A stretch of DNA of 64,000 nt from Rotaria sp. Silwood1 (lineage: Eukaryota; Rotifera; Eurotatoria; Philodinida; Philodinidae): contig CAJNOP010000035.1 of the NCBI GenBank assembly GCA_905250075.1, forward strand, positions 310,001 to 374,000. Reading direction: 5' to 3'. Of this stretch, positions 41,883 to 53,954 are shown one piece after another. The translations under genes and the position numbers were made by a program. The stretch's first letter is position 1. Each line of letters begins with the position of its first letter. The notes below the pieces were generated by a model that ran no database searches, had not been told where the DNA came from, and was given only the letters and a program-made list of their open reading frames with translations.

Positions 41883-43762
41883 AAATAAAGCTTTTTCTCT
41901 TATGTAATTGTTAATTTCACACAGATCACATACAGTGATTACAAATGTTACAGAAGAATTTTAAATTGTCCTAACAACAATAAATATATCATTATTTCTA
42001 TTCACAAGCGTTTTATTATTATGAAAATTATTACATTATATTTCAAAATAATATAGAATGTGGAATAAAAGAAAGTGCCCATGTGAAAGAACATGCACAC
42101 CATTTCTTTTTGAAACTTTTCAATTTTTTATTAAAATTTCAATCTTCATACATACCTAAACGTTCATAGGTATTTAAACCTTCCATGACTATTTAAAACT
42201 TCACAGCTCCATAGCTATTTAAAGATTCTTACTATTTAAATTATGATCTTTTTACAAAGTTATCGTAGCTATTTTATTTAGCTAGCTATTTATAACTTAG
42301 TGCTTTTAAAACTAAATCGTTGCGAATGCAAAGGTTGCTGATTATTATTTAAATAAAATACGTAGCTGTCAAATGGTTCAAATAGCTGTTGTTTTTGTGT
42401 CTGTACTGCTATGCATTTTCATTTTGTTAACGTAAATATTTAAAACAAGTTTTATATAGCAAATGATTTGAAGAAAAGAATTTAGAAGAAATTTTATTTT
42501 TGGTATTTAAAAATGATCACATAGTAAATTGCTAGGTTTTTATCAGGAGAATAATTATTATTTGGTTTTAAAGAAGTGCATGTTAATCGATTAAATATTA
42601 TGTCATGTCATCGTCATTACATCAGATTAATCATGATATTATTTCTAATGAATCTGACTATATAATATTCAATTATCTATTTATAGTGTAAGTTGACAAT
42701 TAATTCAAATCGAATTGTTTTCTAGATCGAGTTCTGTAGGACAACAATGGACAACACTAGTAAAAAAAAGAACACTTTCTGTTTTTTTTATTAACAATAG
42801 CACCAATTTTATTTTTTTTTATTACATGAATTGAAACTCATATTGATAACATTATAAGTTTGTGCAAAAGCACACATGTCACTTACCTCGAACAAAATAA
42901 ACACGTTATACTAAATAGTTCAACAAAAACTAGAAGAAAAAATCGTAGTCTGAATCTAGTGACGCCTAATCTATGCAATAAACTCATAGTAAAACGTGAG
43001 ATCTTCTTCTAATACCTATCACTATGCTTCAAATAATACTGACCATCTTTAAAAAATGCACTATGTAAATTAAATGCTCCTCATAATATTTTGCATAAAC
43101 AGAAAACTATTACATCAATGAGCACCAAAATATATTTATTAACCAGTGCTGCATATCTGTAAGTAATACTGCTTATAAATGATCTATCACTACGCAAATA
43201 AATTCATCAGAATAGTTTTTCTATCTTTCAATCTCCTTGCTCGAAAACAATAAGAAACGTTAAATAAATCCTTGACTGTAGTATCAATAATAATCAATAC
43301 TTATTTACTAGTGCTTCATATGATTAAAACTGCTTCGTAGTGAACAGCTACTCATGAAGATATTTGCAAACATTTGACCTTAAATGCATATCAAACACGT
43401 AATCAAACAATGATGAAGATTTAAATAGGCGACAAGTATTTAAAAATTCAGGTAGTATGAATAGCTATTAAGATATAGATAGCCATGAAAATTTAGAAGA
43501 AATGACCATATACACTCGAGTATACATTGTCACTTTCCTGGTAAATAGTGATGTATCATATTCATTTTCTTTATTTGTGTGTTTCCATTCCACTGGATTT
43601 TTTTCACCTGTCTGAATCTATTCACAGAAAAAGAAAATTTTTCTTACTTCTTTTTACATTTAAAATTAAGAGATATGTTTGTGAATTGTTTATCAAATCT
43701 TTCTATGATTGACTCATTATCTATTTGAGTCTGTTTTGTATATATCTGAAAACAAATATTTA
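41883..43762. other. Intergenic with degenerate inverted-repeat element
   Basis: Between TMEM26 and GT71, convergent. The ends of 42071-43537 look like old terminal inverted repeats, listed separately. No coding exon recognised. Confidence 0.4.
42071..43537. mobile_element. Possible decayed TIR element
   Basis: The left end GAAAGTGCCCATGT and the reverse complement of the right end, GAAAGTGACAATGT, match. Further in, CATTTCTT, TTTTCA and several TATTTAAA-containing blocks recur in the same order. Identity is patchy and no target duplication is clear, so this is tentative. Confidence 0.3.
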
Positions 43763-46700
43763 TTAGAGATATTTCAGTAAATTATCAACAAAGTGAGGCA
43801 TTGAATTGTTTGTTTTGCTCATTAATATTCGATTGTTTCTCGATTCTTCAAAAAACAAAGATTCATTCAGCGTATATTGATGATCCTCAGTATCTTCTAA
43901 TTGGATTCCACCTGTGTAACATACACTATCATTGATTTGTGGATTAGGTTTCTTAACAATATGAAAACAACTGGCGGATGCTCCTGGTAAACGACAGTGA
44001 GCAAAGAAAAACGAATTGTTATTTGGATCACCAAGACCAATACGAGTATAACCTAAATTAGCTCGTGTGTAGCTGATATGTTCATATTTGAAAAGATGAA
44101 CATGACTAAATCACAGAAGAAAATATGAAGAAGTATAATAATCAAAGATAAAAACATATAATATTCATACTTAATGTAGATATGTTGTGCAAGACTATCT
44201 GTTTTGCAAAGAGTCCAACCACAAAAACGAGTACCATCGAATGAACCAGTCTAAGAGTAATAAGAAAAAAAAATCAGTTTAAATCACAAAATAACTATTG
44301 CTAACGCCAATATATGATGGATATCAATATTTTTTTAAGTATTTAGAGAACGACAATAGCAGTTTTCAATACTGGAAAGAGAAATATGGAAAAGTAACAC
44401 TTTGCTGATATTATTTGGACTATGTTTCAGTCTATTAGGTGAGTTATTGCTATAGATTTTTATCAGAAGTTTTCTAAAACCCTTCTTCAACTACCTATGA
44501 GTTTCGCTTTAGGAAATTAACAGCAAAAAAATTTCTCTTTAGATCTACGCAAGACCGACTCTTCTAGCTTATTCCATTCAGGAGGTATAAATATTTTACT
44601 GGAAGCCTTGTAATCAGTCAAATGATCATTGGTAGCTTTCAACTGTATTCAGTTCGATGTATTCGTCTTTGCTGAGTGTAATGATGTTATTTGTTGTTAG
44701 TTTTGAAATGACCTGACATGAGAAAGACAATATCTTTAAAATGTCTCATATAATGTTACAAGTTTTGCATCAACTGAATTACAAAAATCATGATCTAGCT
44801 ACTTACGACCATATTGACACTAAAAATAGATACTACGATAGGAGTCAGTGTAGAGTAATACATTGAATTCAATAGAACTTTCGAATGATCAATGATCAGT
44901 TGACCGCTTTCAAAGTTTTCAGTAAACTCATTGTAACTCCCGTATGAAATAAACTAGAAGAATTGATCTTGTGTAAATCGATAGAGAAATGTCTTTGCTG
45001 TCGATTTATTAAAATGGAACTTACAGTTAGTTAAGAAAGTTTTTTTTTCAAACATTTCTGATCAAAATTTACAACAAAAACTCATCTGCTTGACTAAAAC
45101 ATTGTTCAAACAATTCATCAAACTGTCATTTTCTCTACGTTTCTCTTTCCAATGGTCAAATCTACAGGATTCTGGTTACTTTTGTTTTCAAGATATTCAA
45201 AAATTAACAATGGACATCATATTTTGTCATCAAGAATAGAATACTTGATAACTTACAGCACATGGTATCATCACTATATAATATTTTACATCCATATAAC
45301 GAAAACCTAATCGAAATGTATCTTTGTCTCCACTAGAAACATGCTACAACAAAACAAATGTAAATGTATTCTGATTAGTGTCATTAACAAATGATTACTT
45401 TATAGAATAGTTCATGATTATCATTCATCAATTTTGCCATATAAATTCCATTCCATACACGTTTTTTGTCAACTAATATTGTAGCACTATCCAATTCATA
45501 TTCATGTTCACCACAAGTTGTATTAAGCAAATTCCATACAACTGGATGTTGTCGACTTAGATAAGCATCAGGAAAGAAAAGAGCACCAAATTTGAGATAC
45601 ATTGGATCGGAAACAAAAAGATCTATGGGATCTCGTGTAACATATGCATCAGAATCGAGAAATAGTACTTCAGCAAAAGTAGCACTAACAATTGCTGCCG
45701 GTTTATAAGGAAAACTTTTCAATAAATTGCCTGCATGAGGTTTATGGACATGAGTAGAATTAAGTTTCCAGATTTGTCTACGAGTTCTACATTGAGCTCT
45801 GTCAAAACAACATATACTGACATTGAGTCTAGATGTCTCAATAAGCGAGTTCATCATCTGTTCTTCTGATATTTGACTGGATGAATACCATATCTAAAAG
45901 AGAAAAGGTCAAATTTATTTTGGAATTTGCTTGACGGAGAAATCTTATGTTAATGTTTTTTCGTGCGTGACAAAATAAAGTATATTATATCCATTGTTGA
46001 AACTGAAAGTGTTTTTTTTCTGTTCTTCCGAAGTGATCGAGCATAATAATAGAAATCTCATGAAATCATTACTCAAATAAAAAAAACGTATAAATGAAAC
46101 TGCATTTATGATCAAAATGTCAAACTCAAGAAGTCTGGTCAATATCAAATTAGATCATTGAAAACAAAGAAATAAAAGTAGTATATAGTATGGTGTAGCT
46201 TTGGTAAAATGAAAGTTCAATGTATGAAGACAATTGATATCAGCCTCTTTGTAACAGTTTCTATAGAGTGATATTAGGACATGTTGGATAGAAGTTCTTG
46301 ATAATTTTCATTTTCAACTATATTATACTCAGACAGGCATATTAGTTTTTGTACTAACTTTGTACAAAAAAAGGAACAAACTACTCAGCTTTTTTTTATC
46401 TATGTGAGACTCGATTAATATATTCGCAAAAAGATACGAGTTTTTGTTCGCTTTTGAGCAAAATTTCAAGTTTTTGAGGCATTTTTTGTGAAATATGAAC
46501 TATAGTCACTCTTTCATCAAACACTGTGGCAGACCTTTTTGATATACGACCACAGACTCACTATGAATAACGTGTCGTTATAATATATGAATTACTTACC
46601 TATTGCATTTTTAAAGGACCAAGCAGAACGATAGTGAAGGAATGTATCTCAAAAAATTTTCCTGTGATTAGCAACAGTGGCTACAGTGTGTTTCATATTT

Positions 46701-48223
46701 TAGTCCCACAGCGATTGCGCAACCAGCTGTTCTTTGTTTCATATATTTGATGGCCAAATGAGAACTCATACAAAGAAACAAAAAGCGAAATAATTTCTTC
46801 CTTTTTTTTGTACAAAATTAGTACAAAAATCACCTTGTCTGTCTGTATGATTGTCGCTCAAGACATTTCTTGTTTTGTTCCACTAATTCATATACACGAA
46901 TCGTATACTTTTTTTTCTTCCTCCTCTATTAGCGCTGAAAGTTTAAACCATCTTTGACATGTAAAAGGATCCTTCATTTTCGCTTCCGTTATCAGAGTTG
47001 AAAACTCGTATTGAAATCATTGATCTTTGGTTTCGGTCACAAAAGAAATGTATTTAATGAGTGGTGATTATGATTTCTAAGATCGTTGGTTATTAGGAGA
47101 AGCTACTGAATAATTGCTGATTTTTTTCTCTAATTGATACAAAGTAGAGAACACGAGAAAGAAAACTTTGACTTGAAGTTTCTGCTCAGAATTCTCTTTC
47201 GAAAAATCTATATTAGTGCTAAAAAAAACAGACTTTAGTTAGAAATATGATCATCCGTTTTTCTGTCACATTGTGATATTGGCTGAAGTTCATACTCTCA
47301 GATAAATATTGTGAAAAGATGACTCCATTAATAATAATAACGCAATGATTTTCATCATAGCTCTACCGTTTTAACTCTTTAAAAAGCTAAGTATACTTTT
47401 CTAATATGAAGATTTCGAGTATTTTGATAGAAAATTTTCAACAAACTATTTCTTTTAAGTCTTACTCAATGAAATTATTGTTTAATGTCTACGAGAAAAA
47501 AATTAATAGTTAATACTTTTCAATAGGATTGATGTTATGTATATAATTCTAATCTGAATTTGAAGTTGTTTCTAATTTCAAAAAGCTGACTTCATTTTCT
47601 TGTTAACTTTATGTGAATAGTTATAGATTTGTAAATATGTCATTTTTTTTTCTTCATTACAATGCTATTGATATCTATTTTTTTGTATAAATACAGTTCT
47701 CAATTTTTTATTATAATACAGAAGAAAAAAAAACTCATTTTAATGTATGCCTAAATGAAATTATATTTACCTGAACATTCAATTGAGTACCACTGTGTTC
47801 AATCATTTTCAAATTGACTCTCGCTAATTCTAATTGACTTGGTCCAACAGTGAGAACAATACCTCGACCATGAAAATATTCGTTTTGATAAGGTACAATT
47901 TGTTGACGAAGTCTTACAAGTAATTTCGATATAATAGGAAAATCTTGTTCGTGTTCTTCATTTAATGGTCGCATTGTATTACAATTTCGTGATCTACTAT
48001 CATACATCCGAGAATAACTCGCTAAGTGTTCATTAATTAATTTATTTTTGAATGATGCTTTGATCAAATGTAACCCAGATGGGTTGACAGATAAAGACAG
48101 AATAGAGTAATTTGTTGGCTTCGGTATTATAAATATAATTTTAAGAAATATAGGTATTAATAATAAACAACAAATCACTTTGATACTTTTTGAATGTTTA
48201 TATTTATTTGGTAATAGAAACAT
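43763..48223 (-). CDS. GT71 (MNN1-type) alpha-mannosyltransferase
   Basis: Five exons, 47771-48223, 45399-45893, 45257-45343, 44171-44250 and 43763-44105, join in phase into 485 residues. Family GT71 contains fungal MNN1-type alpha-mannosyltransferases that extend mannan and N- or O-glycans in the Golgi. Landmarks are YFHGRGIVLTVGPSQLELA (start of the fold), IWYSSSQIS, FPYKPAAIVSATFAEVLFLD-SDAYVTRDP with the metal-binding DxD at about 231-233, KFGALFFPDAYLSRQHPVVW, ELDSATILVDKKRVW and SSGDKDTFRLGF. Residues 16-33 form a signal anchor, so it is a type II Golgi-type protein. The C-terminal third is poorly conserved. Two introns exceed 1 kb; the first carries a TIR element (46330-46845). The gene lies 12 kb upstream of the GH125 mannosidase on the same strand. 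GT71 is not a standard animal family; transfer is inferred. Confidence 0.88.
46330..46845. mobile_element. TIR element in GT71 intron 1
   Basis: The left end CAGACAGGCATATTAG continues into TTTTTGTACTAACTTTGTAC. The reverse-complemented right end, CAGACAGACAAGG, continues into TTTTTGTACTAATTTTGTAC. Similarity extends about 80 bp. It is 516 bp with no coding capacity. The target duplication is unclear. Confidence 0.6.
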
Positions 48224-48840
48224 GACTATAAATTGGGAAAATAATTTGTTATATTAACTTGTTGAAAAATATGTTTACAATAAAATCTGAGTAAAAACAA
48301 CAATTGTATTCAATAATCTAATATAATTTAGAAAAAAATAATAAAAGGATCAATTATATTCTAATAAAACTAATTATTTAGTTAAAGAAAACCATTTCAT
48401 CAATTTGATACGATTATCGTGAATAGATAAAACAAATCAATGTGTGATCAATAACTGTCTTCAAATAAGCTCTTACCTTAATTATGTAGGCAAACTCACC
48501 ATATGAATTACTTACTTTAGCTCAGAATAAAGTACATCTCATTGTGCAAAAACTAACACCCACAATCAATTGCACGCATGATTGGTAACTTACGATGCAC
48601 TTTTCTTTTGTATCTGTTATACAGCTTGATCTTTTTACCTAGATGACTCGCTTGAATGAATTTCGATTGAAGGCAAACGAAACAAGCAAAAATTTATATT
48701 TTATTAGAATGGTGAATGCTTATTAAGCCAAAACAAAAAAACAATATACTGATTTAAAACATGAAAATCAAACAAAGTGTTTGATTCAAATACATCTGTT
48801 ACGGTTTCTAACAAATAGATTATTAAAATATCATGGATTA

Positions 48841-50514
48841 AATGACAGCCCTAGTGAAAGTAATCGCCCAGCGAGTACTCATCAGTAGTACTCGTGCTAG
48901 AATATGAGTATCTATGTACGACTATCGAGCACGTATGTTGTAAATTCGAATGTTTCGTGAGCACTCTGATGGCTTTTTTTTATAAAATACTCGTTGATCT
49001 ATATTCCGTCCAGTACTGTTGTACTATATTTGTTTTATTGAATTAAATCGTAGTGATCAAATGTAAATATAGTTCATGAAAATTTGAAAAATTAAGATTT
49101 TATATTTTGCTTATATCTGCATATTGGGTACCATGATAGACTTTCAACTCAAAGAATAGAGAAACAGAAAACGAAAGATATTCTTAGAACACTACAATAC
49201 ACACTAAAATAAAATGTGTCGCAAAATGCAACACAATATACGACACATTCAAGTGTGACACATTTCGTCCAGCGACGGCACAACACATTTTAGTACGACA
49301 CAAGCGACACATTTTGAAAACATGGTTCGAACCTACTATACAGCACATTCCGAATTTTTTCCTAAAAATAAATTAGCACATATTTTCGATTTAATTTCAT
49401 TTAAGTATTGCTATACTGAAAATTCAAGCAGGTCAGATATTGAGATCCGTCCGGCTTCGAGCTAATTCGATCTGCATCAAACAGCTTCAAGGTAGTCCTT
49501 TCTCGATCATCGATCAAGATCGGCATTTGTTCGAGAAATAAATATCGAGAAATAATTTTAAAAAGTAACTAATATGAAAATATAAGTTCTGTGTATGCCA
49601 ATTGCATTGTCTATATATAGCTGTATGCCAAAAACAAGACGGTGAATGGATAGTCAGCAGGCAGAACGAAACAAATTTATATACGACACATTCTAAGCAC
49701 GACACATGTTCATCATTGAGTCTGCGACACCATAATTCACGACACATAAGTGCGACACATTTTATTTTAGTGTGTATGATTGCGGACAGATAATAAACAA
49801 ATTATGCACGCAAACAAAATACTTGAAAACAAAAATATAGAATCTAGATTCTAAAACATTAAGAAAAAAACAGAACATTTTAAAACCATATTGACTTTGT
49901 TATATGCAGTGAATAAGTTCGGTGTCCAAAGAATGAGTTATTAGACATGTTGTTTCGTTAATTTTCATCGTGAATCTGAAGTAGCTATATATTGAATTAA
50001 AATAGTATTCTATCTAAAATTTAGAAAATGAAATCGAAGGCGTTGTCTTATATGCGTTTATATAAATAAACAGCTAATCTTACTCGAGAAATGAATAGTT
50101 GGAAAAGAAAAGTTTTATCTTTTTGTCTTTTAACTATAGCCGTTCATTAAAGTAGCATGGATGACTCATATATAAAGAATGAAGGATCAAAGCGATAAGC
50201 CTTCAGAAATTCTCGTCTTTATTTCTGATATAGTTGTATCATTTCTCCTTTTTACTAAACATTATTTCACTATTATTCATTCTAGTCTATAGGTGTCTTG
50301 TTATATGTTCTGGTTTAAAACGAGAATCAGTACTACATTGAGTACTCGTGATATCGTCTACGAGTAAATCTTAGACAAATATTCATATGAGTACTCGAAT
50401 GAGTACACAAACAGCACCATTACTCATAAAATTATACAAGTAGTCACGTGATTAATTTGAGTACTCATGCTGGCAAATCGTACTCGCTTGATGAGTAGTT
50501 TTACGAGGGTCATT
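48841..50514. mobile_element. Possible TIR element with GAGTACTC motifs
   Basis: The left end (AATGACAGCCCTAGTGAAAG) and the reverse-complemented right end (AATGACCCTCGTAAAACTAC) are similar, and both run on to GCGAGTAC. The palindrome GAGTACTC or close variants recur near both ends (48872, 50340, 50389, 50460). The 575-bp MITE inside would be a later insertion. No coding capacity is seen; imperfect ends make this tentative. Confidence 0.4.
49200..49774. mobile_element. Tc1/mariner-like MITE with TA duplication
   Basis: Perfect 24-bp terminal inverted repeats start CACACTAAAATAAAATGTG and are flanked on both sides by TA (49198-49199 and 49775-49776), the target duplication of Tc1/mariner elements. 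The interior of both halves is peppered with CGACACAT-type motifs. No transposase is encoded, so it must depend on one elsewhere. Identical ends suggest a recent insertion. Confidence 0.85.
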
Positions 50515-50884
50515 TGTCTTGTAGAATGGGTAGGCGGCATTTATGAGGACATAATTCAATATATTTTTTGCACAAAGTTTTATTTAATATAGTTTTTTTC
50601 TCTTAGTCAAATTATTATAGTTATGAATTCCAAATGAAAAGAATTTAATTTTGGGCGAAACTTAATTGATCAATGGCAATCTTAGAATAATCTACTTTTA
50701 TAGATAATAATTCGTAGCTGTTTGTACTATTATGCAATATTTGAAACAATTTTCTACTTAATCCTTAAAGGTGGAGGAGATATTTTTTGACAACGATAGA
50801 AAGCTAATCACAAAAATAGAGATTATTGACCTTCAGTATGCTTATACTATACTTGAAAAGAATCACATTTTGTTATTCTTCTAG

Positions 50885-51213
50885 AGTTATTGTACATCCC
50901 TTGGTAGGGATGCTTGATCTTATAGCAAAATCAAAAGAAAATAATTTATATTCATTTGCATTTGATTGTACAATAAAATCATCTGATGATGAATCAACAA
51001 CATCTATTCATGTGATTGTCGAGAGAGATAGGTGTATATGTGTTAACTCACCACTTTATATTTGATATTTCATTGTTGAAAAATACATTGGTGAGAGAAA
51101 TTGTTTTTCTATGTTCTACACTATCATTCGATATTCGGAAATTCATCTATTTTCCTGGAAACTCGCATAATTCATCATATGTTTGTTCATCCATGTATTA
51201 TATTTCATATTGA
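50885..51213 (+). pseudogene. Coding-like remnant, frame-shifted
   Basis: After a TTCTTCTAG acceptor, one frame reads VIVHPLVGMLDLIAKSKENN then YSFAFDCTIKSSDDES, codon-like rather than random. After about 51025 that frame soon stops, while the +1-shifted frame stays open to a TGA at 51213 (FIYFPGNSHNSSYVCSSMYY). This could be a frame-shifted gene fragment or two exons. The family was not recognised. Confidence 0.25.
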
Positions 51214-53196
51214 ACGTGCTCACGTTCATCAATCAGAAATAAACTTTTATTCGTCGCTTAAAAGATAAACGTATAGAAAAGTCCTGGTTCATGTCATTCA
51301 AGTAGTACAAAGATTGTATACATGAATGATTTTGCTTAAAATTTTAAAATACTTTCCTTTAGATAGATTTCATTATATTTTAATTAAGAATCAAAGAAAA
51401 ACTCATAGGTACTTACAAAACAGAAATAGATCCAATCAACAAACTCCATTTTTTATGCGAATCGATATTGAATTCTTTGGAATTTTTTTTTTTGAAAACA
51501 TTTGATTTCTCTTAGATTTAAATATCAATAGTATCAAAGTACCGATTTGAAAATTATCGAAGTCGATATTGTTTGGTTTAGATACTAGTTTTTTTTATAA
51601 AAATCTTAACCAAATTATTCTCAAAATATTTTATCTGAAATCAAGAACTATTACGCATGATTACGAGGGTGTGACCAGGGCATTCGAACAATAATTTCTA
51701 TCAAGATATCTCACCAACTATCTATCACCGACCAACAATTTCTGATTGTTGTAGTCACCATTACAATTGATGACAATGGTCTCATTATATTTATTCGTTT
51801 GCTTGATGTTACTTCATCTTTGAGACACATATGTTTTACTTTCCATTTGTTAATTTGTTTTTAACTTGTATATTAGGTTTAATTCTTCTTTAAGAAACAG
51901 TCTTTTATACGATGATCTTATTCATTTAGAAAGTAGATATGGCTTGAATTACATTAAACCGTGTTCATATAGTCATTTGTCGTACTGTTGTAATTTCGTT
52001 TTCTTATGATGTGCCAAATGCAAACTATTTGTTCAATTATGGTTTTTGTTTTCAATTTATGTATTCCTACTTGAAGTCTCAGCATTACAAGAATAACACT
52101 TAATTTTATCTTTTCCATTATTTGGACTGCTTACCTAGAAAATTCTCCAACACCCACAGCGATTGTCTGAAAGTATTCAGATAAGAATCATTTCAACAAT
52201 TTTTTAACAGTTATTCTACCGCAAAAATCATAATGGCTTTATCGATTTGATCATTGATACTTCTCCTCTATGATATTAGTCTATTTTAGAACGGTTTGAC
52301 AAAATGAATCAAATTTTTTCTCAAAGTTAAAACGGCTTAAATTTTATGATTGGCCACAGCCAGTGCTTATGCTTGATCTTGTCGTCTTTGCTTTTATAAA
52401 GACAATTTTTTGAAATAGCATATACGTTTATATTCAAGCGAAATAATGTCTAAATTAGTTGTTGCAATTATTTTCCAATCTACTGTCTCACTTTTTCTTT
52501 ATTTTACAAAACAATTTATTCTACCGATTACACAAATAACATAACATAAGACAAGAGTAAAATTAGATCGTATTCATTGAGAAATCACTTTACTTAATTT
52601 TAACTAATATAGGCGTAACTGTTTATTAACAATACTAAGCATCAAAATATTGCTATGAAGTTATTTAATAACCAAATCGGACAATGTTACAAACATTTTT
52701 CTCATAAAACATTTAGATTACACAGGCAAAGTAATATAGAAATAATGAAATCTCCTCTAACACCTAAATTATTGCCCTTAGATGTTTTTTTTTGATTGAC
52801 GAACTTTTACTCTTTCCAAAGAAACAATTATATTTAATTGTGTGCAGATCAGGTTATTTTTAGTTTTCTGGAATTTTGTCTAGTTATCCATTACACAATG
52901 AATTATTAACAAAGAAAAGTATGAAAGTATCGATCTTGAAACAAAACTATCAGATTGAAAATAACGTGAACTTGAAGAAAATAAAAAGAATATTTTAAAT
53001 ATAAATAAAGACTACATTGAATGTATATCATTTTTATTTCATCTGACTGCTCGAATCATCAAACCAGCTGTGCTCTTGGTTTTTTTTGTATGCATTTTTT
53101 CCTATTACTATTATGAGAATGAAAAGTCACATTTGCTTTTCTTTTTTTTATTCCATTCTTCTCTTTTCTTTTACAGGATACCAGTACAATAACGAA

Positions 53197-53881
53197 ATGC
53201 AATTTAATCTTTTTTTACTATTTTTCTTTTTTCATTATCAATTTACTTCTATTACAATTGCTTATTCCGTTAATTATTACAACAATTTTAATCAAAATTA
53301 TTCTTCAATTAACATTGATCTTCATCAATGTGATACCAATAATACAAAACTCATTAGTACGACTACTAATATTGGCACAATATATAATAATTTAATGTAT
53401 TCATGTAACACTAGTTGTTGTGCATCAAATATCATGAATAAAACAAGTATGTATTATATATGTATATGAAAAGCATCTGTAAAATTTCTTTTCTTTAGAT
53501 TCTTCAAATACATGTCAGGTAACAGTACGATCTTCTACAGATATTTGTCTTGGTCGTCTCTGTTATTCTGGTGAATGTGATCATTTCGTATTATTGACCA
53601 ACTTAACTGATGAAAACAAAATTAAGAATAATACAACAATTATGAATACAACTCGTTCATCATTTTCTTACACATCTTGGTCTTCACTAGTCAATACGAC
53701 ACGAACAAAATGGTCTTCATGGATAGATAAAACTGGTTTAACAATGCGACATACTATTTTAATTATATTATTGATTGCAAACATCTCTTTAACATTTATG
53801 GCATTGATTGTGGTAATTAAATCAATTCGACATGCAAACATGATAGCTAATAGAAAATCATATCGTTATACACTACTATGA
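53197..53881 (+). CDS. Orphan single-pass membrane protein
   Basis: Two exons, 53197-53446 and 53499-53881, join in phase into 210 residues. The start chosen is the first ATG after a TTTTACAG acceptor (53176), giving a signal peptide MQFNLFLLFFFFHYQF. The ectodomain is Asn/Thr/Ser-rich with many N-x-S/T sites and about nine cysteines (SCNTSCCAS; DICLGRLCYSGECDHF). A membrane segment, ILIILLIANISLTFMALIVV, near residue 180 precedes a short basic tail. The layout is a type I surface protein with a small disulfide-bonded, heavily glycosylated ectodomain. No family was recognised; it may be lineage-specific. The SDR gene converges with it, ending 74 bp away. Confidence 0.6.
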
Positions 53882-53954
53882 TCGCTAGATATTGTTTTTT
53901 TTTTATAAAGATGTTCATCTTAGACAAAATTACATTAAATTAAAAAAATATTTA

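Larger units (their letters stand above)
48224..53196. other. Transposon-rich intergenic region
   Basis: 5 kb between GT71 (-) and the orphan membrane gene (+), divergent. It contains a TA-flanked MITE (49200-49774) nested in a larger possible TIR element (48841-50514) and a coding-like remnant at 50885-51213. 51220-53170 shows nothing recognisable. Confidence 0.5.

Noticed and set aside
49320..49336. GGTTCGAACC, resembling a tRNA B box
   Set aside because: It lies inside a MITE, and no A box or cloverleaf could be drawn around it.
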